In this document: piece after piece, positions 43,583 through 45,601 of the stretch
Layout: the number at the start of each line of letters is the position of its first letter
How positions within the stretch are numbered: position 1 is the first letter of the stretch
From: Hadesarchaea archaeon
GTDB lineage: Archaea; Hadarchaeota; Hadarchaeia; Hadarchaeales; WYZ-LMO6
Assembly: GCA_029259185.1 (NCBI GenBank)
Contig: JAPDJF010000030.1
Location: 1 to 45,601 of the forward strand
Reading direction: 5' to 3'
DNA: 45,601 nt
Made by a program: the position numbers and the translations under genes
The notes under the pieces: generated by a model
Told to the model about the DNA's origin: nothing
The model's input: only the letters and a program-made list of their open reading frames with translations
The model's database searches: none

Positions 43583-43979
43583 GTCAGTGGTAGGGCTGTA
43601 AAACCGCGCTTGTCACTACGGTGCCTGATCTCAAAGTTCAGACTCAAAACGTGGCGGGCCGGAGATTCATACTCAAATGGGTTCGGGTTCCAACTCCGGG
43701 CGTGCTGTATTTAATACCCAATTTTGGGCAAATGGCTGACGGTGGGCTGGGTTCTGAAAAACGGTAACTGCGGCTTAGACCGCTTTGATTAGATTGAGGC
43801 GCTCCCTCACGCTCGGCTGAAAGCCGAGATGTGGCCCAGACCGCTGATAGGAGAATGTCGTCCCGGGGTAAAAGGTATATGCCCGCCAGACAAAAACTAC
43901 CCAGAGGTTGTCGGGAGCGGGCCTTCATAGAAGTCTAAATAAGTCAACAAATCTGAGGGAAGCCTCTTCCGGTGGGAGT
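43583..43979. other. 397-bp intergenic stretch with hairpins, no assigned gene
   Basis: No convincing protein is encoded; open frames on either strand are low-complexity and look like shadows. Several hairpins occur: CCGGAG/CTCCGG around 43658-43699, CTCGGC/GCCGAG at about 43813-43829, GCGG/CCGC at about 43771-43784, and TGTC/GACA around 43857-43895. A phrase AGACCGCT occurs twice. This could be a structured RNA (for example an H/ACA guide), but no class was recognised. Confidence 0.35.
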
Positions 43980-45601
43980 TCAGTAGGAGATCTGGAGGGG
44001 TGTCAGCTTTATTTCTCCTCTTCCTTCCCTCAGCAGCTCCCTAGCCGTCCTGAGGGCGTACTCTAGGCCGTACACCCCCTTCCCAGCCAGCCTAGCCCTA
44101 CGGAGGATTTCCTTCTCCGTTTTGTTTTTGAGCCTGCCCACCGCCAGTGCGCCTATCCCGAAGCTTCCCGGACGAAACTCCTTTAGGTCATAGTCGGGTC
44201 TCAGTCCCGCGATCCCGCTCGGGGGTACGGCGTTGACGTCTACCATGATCCTCCTCCCCTCCGCCAGTCTCTCCAAGGTCTGCTCGGAGACCAGCTCCAC
44301 TCCTGGTGTGCCGCTCGCCACCACCACCGAAGCGTCCTTGAGCACTTCGAAGGTCTTCTCCTGATCGTTGACCTGAATTCCCTCCACTCTGGCCCCCCAC
44401 CTCTGGAGGATCTCCTGAGCGCTCTTTTTGGCCCTCTCTTCCTTTCTGGAGGTGAGGTAAACCCGGAGGCCCAGTTGGCTCAGGAGGGAGGCCGAAGCCA
44501 TCCCCACGGGTCCTGTCCCCGCGAGCACCACCGCTTTCACGTCCCCCTTCATCCCCAGCCTCTTCATTCCTTCTTCCACCTTGGCCACCAGCGCCGCCGA
44601 GGTGGTGTAAGCCCCATGTGGATCTATCACCACTGAGGCTTCGAAGGGGGGAAACATGCATTCCTTCACCACTGCCAGAATCCTTTCGGCCTCTTCCAGG
44701 GACTTTCCCCCTATCAAGAAGGTGGAGCGTTTCACCCCCCTAGGTCCCCTGGAAAAGAGGGCATCCTGTGTGATACCCCTAGCGTCATCGACCTTGACCC
44801 CTCCGTAAGGAATGACCGCGTCAAATCCAACGTCGTAGGCTAGGGAGATGTCAAAGGGACTTACGTGGGGCTCCGTATCGAGGAAAAAAAGCAGGAAGGG
44901 CATCTCCCCTTCCTCCAAGGCCCTCACCTGGGGAACGACTTCGAAGCCAGGGAGTTCAAGGTTCCTCCCCAACCTAGTAGGGGGAAAATTTATCTTCAGG
45001 TTGGGGAGGGCCTTCTTCTCCAGCTTCACGTGGGTGAGGTTGGCCCCCATCGCTTTCAGGAGCTTCGCCACCCCCTCCACATGTCTTGGGCTGGTAAGGT
45101 GCACCACCAGAATCCCGTCTTTTTCCAGCTTCCTCGCCCTCTCCAAGATGCCCATGGTGATCCAGGCCTCCCTGACTTCGAACTCAGCCTTTCTGACCTC
45201 CTCTTCCAACTCCTGGTGGAGGTACTGGGCATAGACCTTCAGGTAATCGAGCTGGTGGGACGTGAGCTTCTCTCCCCTCCTCTTGCGGGTGAGCACCTTC
45301 AGGATCTCATCCCTCTTCTCCCTGAGTTCTCCCGCCCTCCCTTCTAGGTAGTATCTGGCGTTTTCGTCCACATCAGCAGGGTAGAGGGGGATTCCTTTCT
45401 CAGCGCATATCTGGGCCACGGGGTTTTCCTCGTAGAACTCTTTGTCGGTTCTCTTCCCTCTCTCCTCCGTCACGAAGTCCGGCCTCTCTTTGGTGAGGAG
45501 CTCCCAAAGGAATTCCCTGAAAGCTGCGGAGGGGGTTCGAACCACTTCCAGAGCCTTTGGGAAACGGGGAAACAGCACCTCGTCGTAATCCCAGAGGGGT
45601 T
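43980..45601 (-). CDS. NAD(P)-dependent methylene-H4MPT dehydrogenase with unknown N-terminal domain (partial)
   Basis: The C-terminal 300 residues match MtdA/MtdB: FLLFFLDTEPHVSPFDISLA, YGGVKVDDA, IDPHGAYTTSAALVAKVEEG, the Rossmann motif VLAGTGPVGMASASLLSQLG and DVNAVPPSGIAGL. The enzyme oxidises methylene- to methenyl-tetrahydromethanopterin with NAD(P). Ahead of it lie at least 240 residues not found in MtdB: ERPDFVTEERGKR and GIPLYPADVDENARYYLEGR, then a charged coiled coil and a small domain. The frame is still open at the right edge (PLWDYDEVLFPRF), so the true start is outside the window; GTG 45578 is only the first in-frame start visible. Confidence 0.8.
   Translation of the reverse strand, partial: PLWDYDEVLFPRFPKALEVVRTPSAAFREFLWELLTKERPDFVTEERGKRTDKEFYEENPVAQICAEKGIPLYPADVDENARYYLEGRAGELREKRDEILKVLTRKRRGEKLTSHQLDYLKVYAQYLHQELEEEVRKAEFEVREAWITMGILERARKLEKDGILVVHLTSPRHVEGVAKLLKAMGANLTHVKLEKKALPNLKINFPPTRLGRNLELPGFEVVPQVRALEEGEMPFLLFFLDTEPHVSPFDISLAYDVGFDAVIPYGGVKVDDARGITQDALFSRGPRGVKRSTFLIGGKSLEEAERILAVVKECMFPPFEASVVIDPHGAYTTSAALVAKVEEGMKRLGMKGDVKAVVLAGTGPVGMASASLLSQLGLRVYLTSRKEERAKKSAQEILQRWGARVEGIQVNDQEKTFEVLKDASVVVASGTPGVELVSEQTLERLAEGRRIMVDVNAVPPSGIAGLRPDYDLKEFRPGSFGIGALAVGRLKNKTEKEILRRARLAGKGVYGLEYALRTARELLREGRGEIKLTPLQISY

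Noticed and set aside
43581-43710. Possible tRNA with a long intron
   Set aside because: D-arm and T-arm look-alikes are present, but no acceptor stem pairs, R57 and the G53-C61 pair of the T-loop are missing, and no anticodon stem fits.
43583-43979. Possible SRP RNA
   Set aside because: The conserved domain IV with GGAAGG and the matching internal loop is absent, as is the usual Alu-domain start.
1-45601. CRISPR array or defence island
   Set aside because: No regularly spaced direct repeats and no cas, restriction-modification or toxin-antitoxin genes were recognised.

Overview
The window is archaeal chromosome. It carries archaeal-only or archaeal-type genes: a 20S proteasome beta-type subunit, L21e, L40e and an S26e-like protein, Rpb4/RpoF, Srp54, Dph6, class I CCA-adding enzyme, archaeal ThrRS with its own N-terminal editing domain, A-type ATP synthase, UPF0147, UPF0216, DUF655 and an archaeal RNase P RNA. 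Both tRNA genes carry bulge-helix-bulge introns. A methylene-tetrahydromethanopterin dehydrogenase, a four-subunit pyruvate:ferredoxin oxidoreductase and an AMP-forming acetyl-CoA synthetase suggest an anaerobe with C1-H4MPT and acetyl-CoA metabolism. An uncultured euryarchaeal-grade lineage such as Hadarchaeota would fit, but that placement is inference and cannot be proved from this sequence.

Layout. 0-5 kb: a truncated 7TM sensor-type membrane protein coupled to a small winged-helix protein, a second winged-helix protein, tRNA-Leu(CAA) with two tiny introns, cca, an HDAC-fold hydrolase and dph6. 4.7-7.5 kb: a small membrane protein, a secreted membrane-anchored transglutaminase-fold protein, a non-coding IS605-derived element, and a proteasome beta-type subunit that seems to lack the catalytic Thr1. 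7.5-11.3 kb: information-processing genes (UPF0147, DUF655, rpoF, L21e, srp54) and a tnpB relic. 11.3-21.6 kb: tmk, a site-2 protease, thrS, the por operon (its delta subunit fused to a GltD-like flavoprotein half), a membrane protein and acs. 21.7-26.8 kb: RNase P RNA, S26e-like, L40e, NAD(P)HX dehydratase, and a lysA-lysC-dapA operon. 26.8-36.3 kb: the complete A-type ATP synthase, split into two divergent operons (HIKECFD on the minus strand, AB on the plus strand).

36.4-45.6 kb: a B12-binding/radical SAM protein, adk, tRNA-Arg(GCG) with a 15-nt intron and an integrase relic right behind it. Next comes an AT-richer block (trmO, an MBL-fold hydrolase with a one-base frameshift, and two small proteins sharing a C-terminal coiled coil). 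It is followed by a decayed IS200/IS605 element, an MFS transporter, a 400-bp non-coding stretch, and an MtdB-type dehydrogenase carrying a large unrecognised N-terminal domain that runs off the window.

No CRISPR array and no complete defence system was seen. The most unusual signals are the doubly interrupted tRNA-Leu with an intron at position 30/31, the flavoprotein-ferredoxin POR delta subunit that has lost its NAD(P)H domain, the short IS605 derivative that supplies the apparent TATA element of the proteasome gene, and the two-gene coiled-coil cassette opposite the MBL/TrmO pair.
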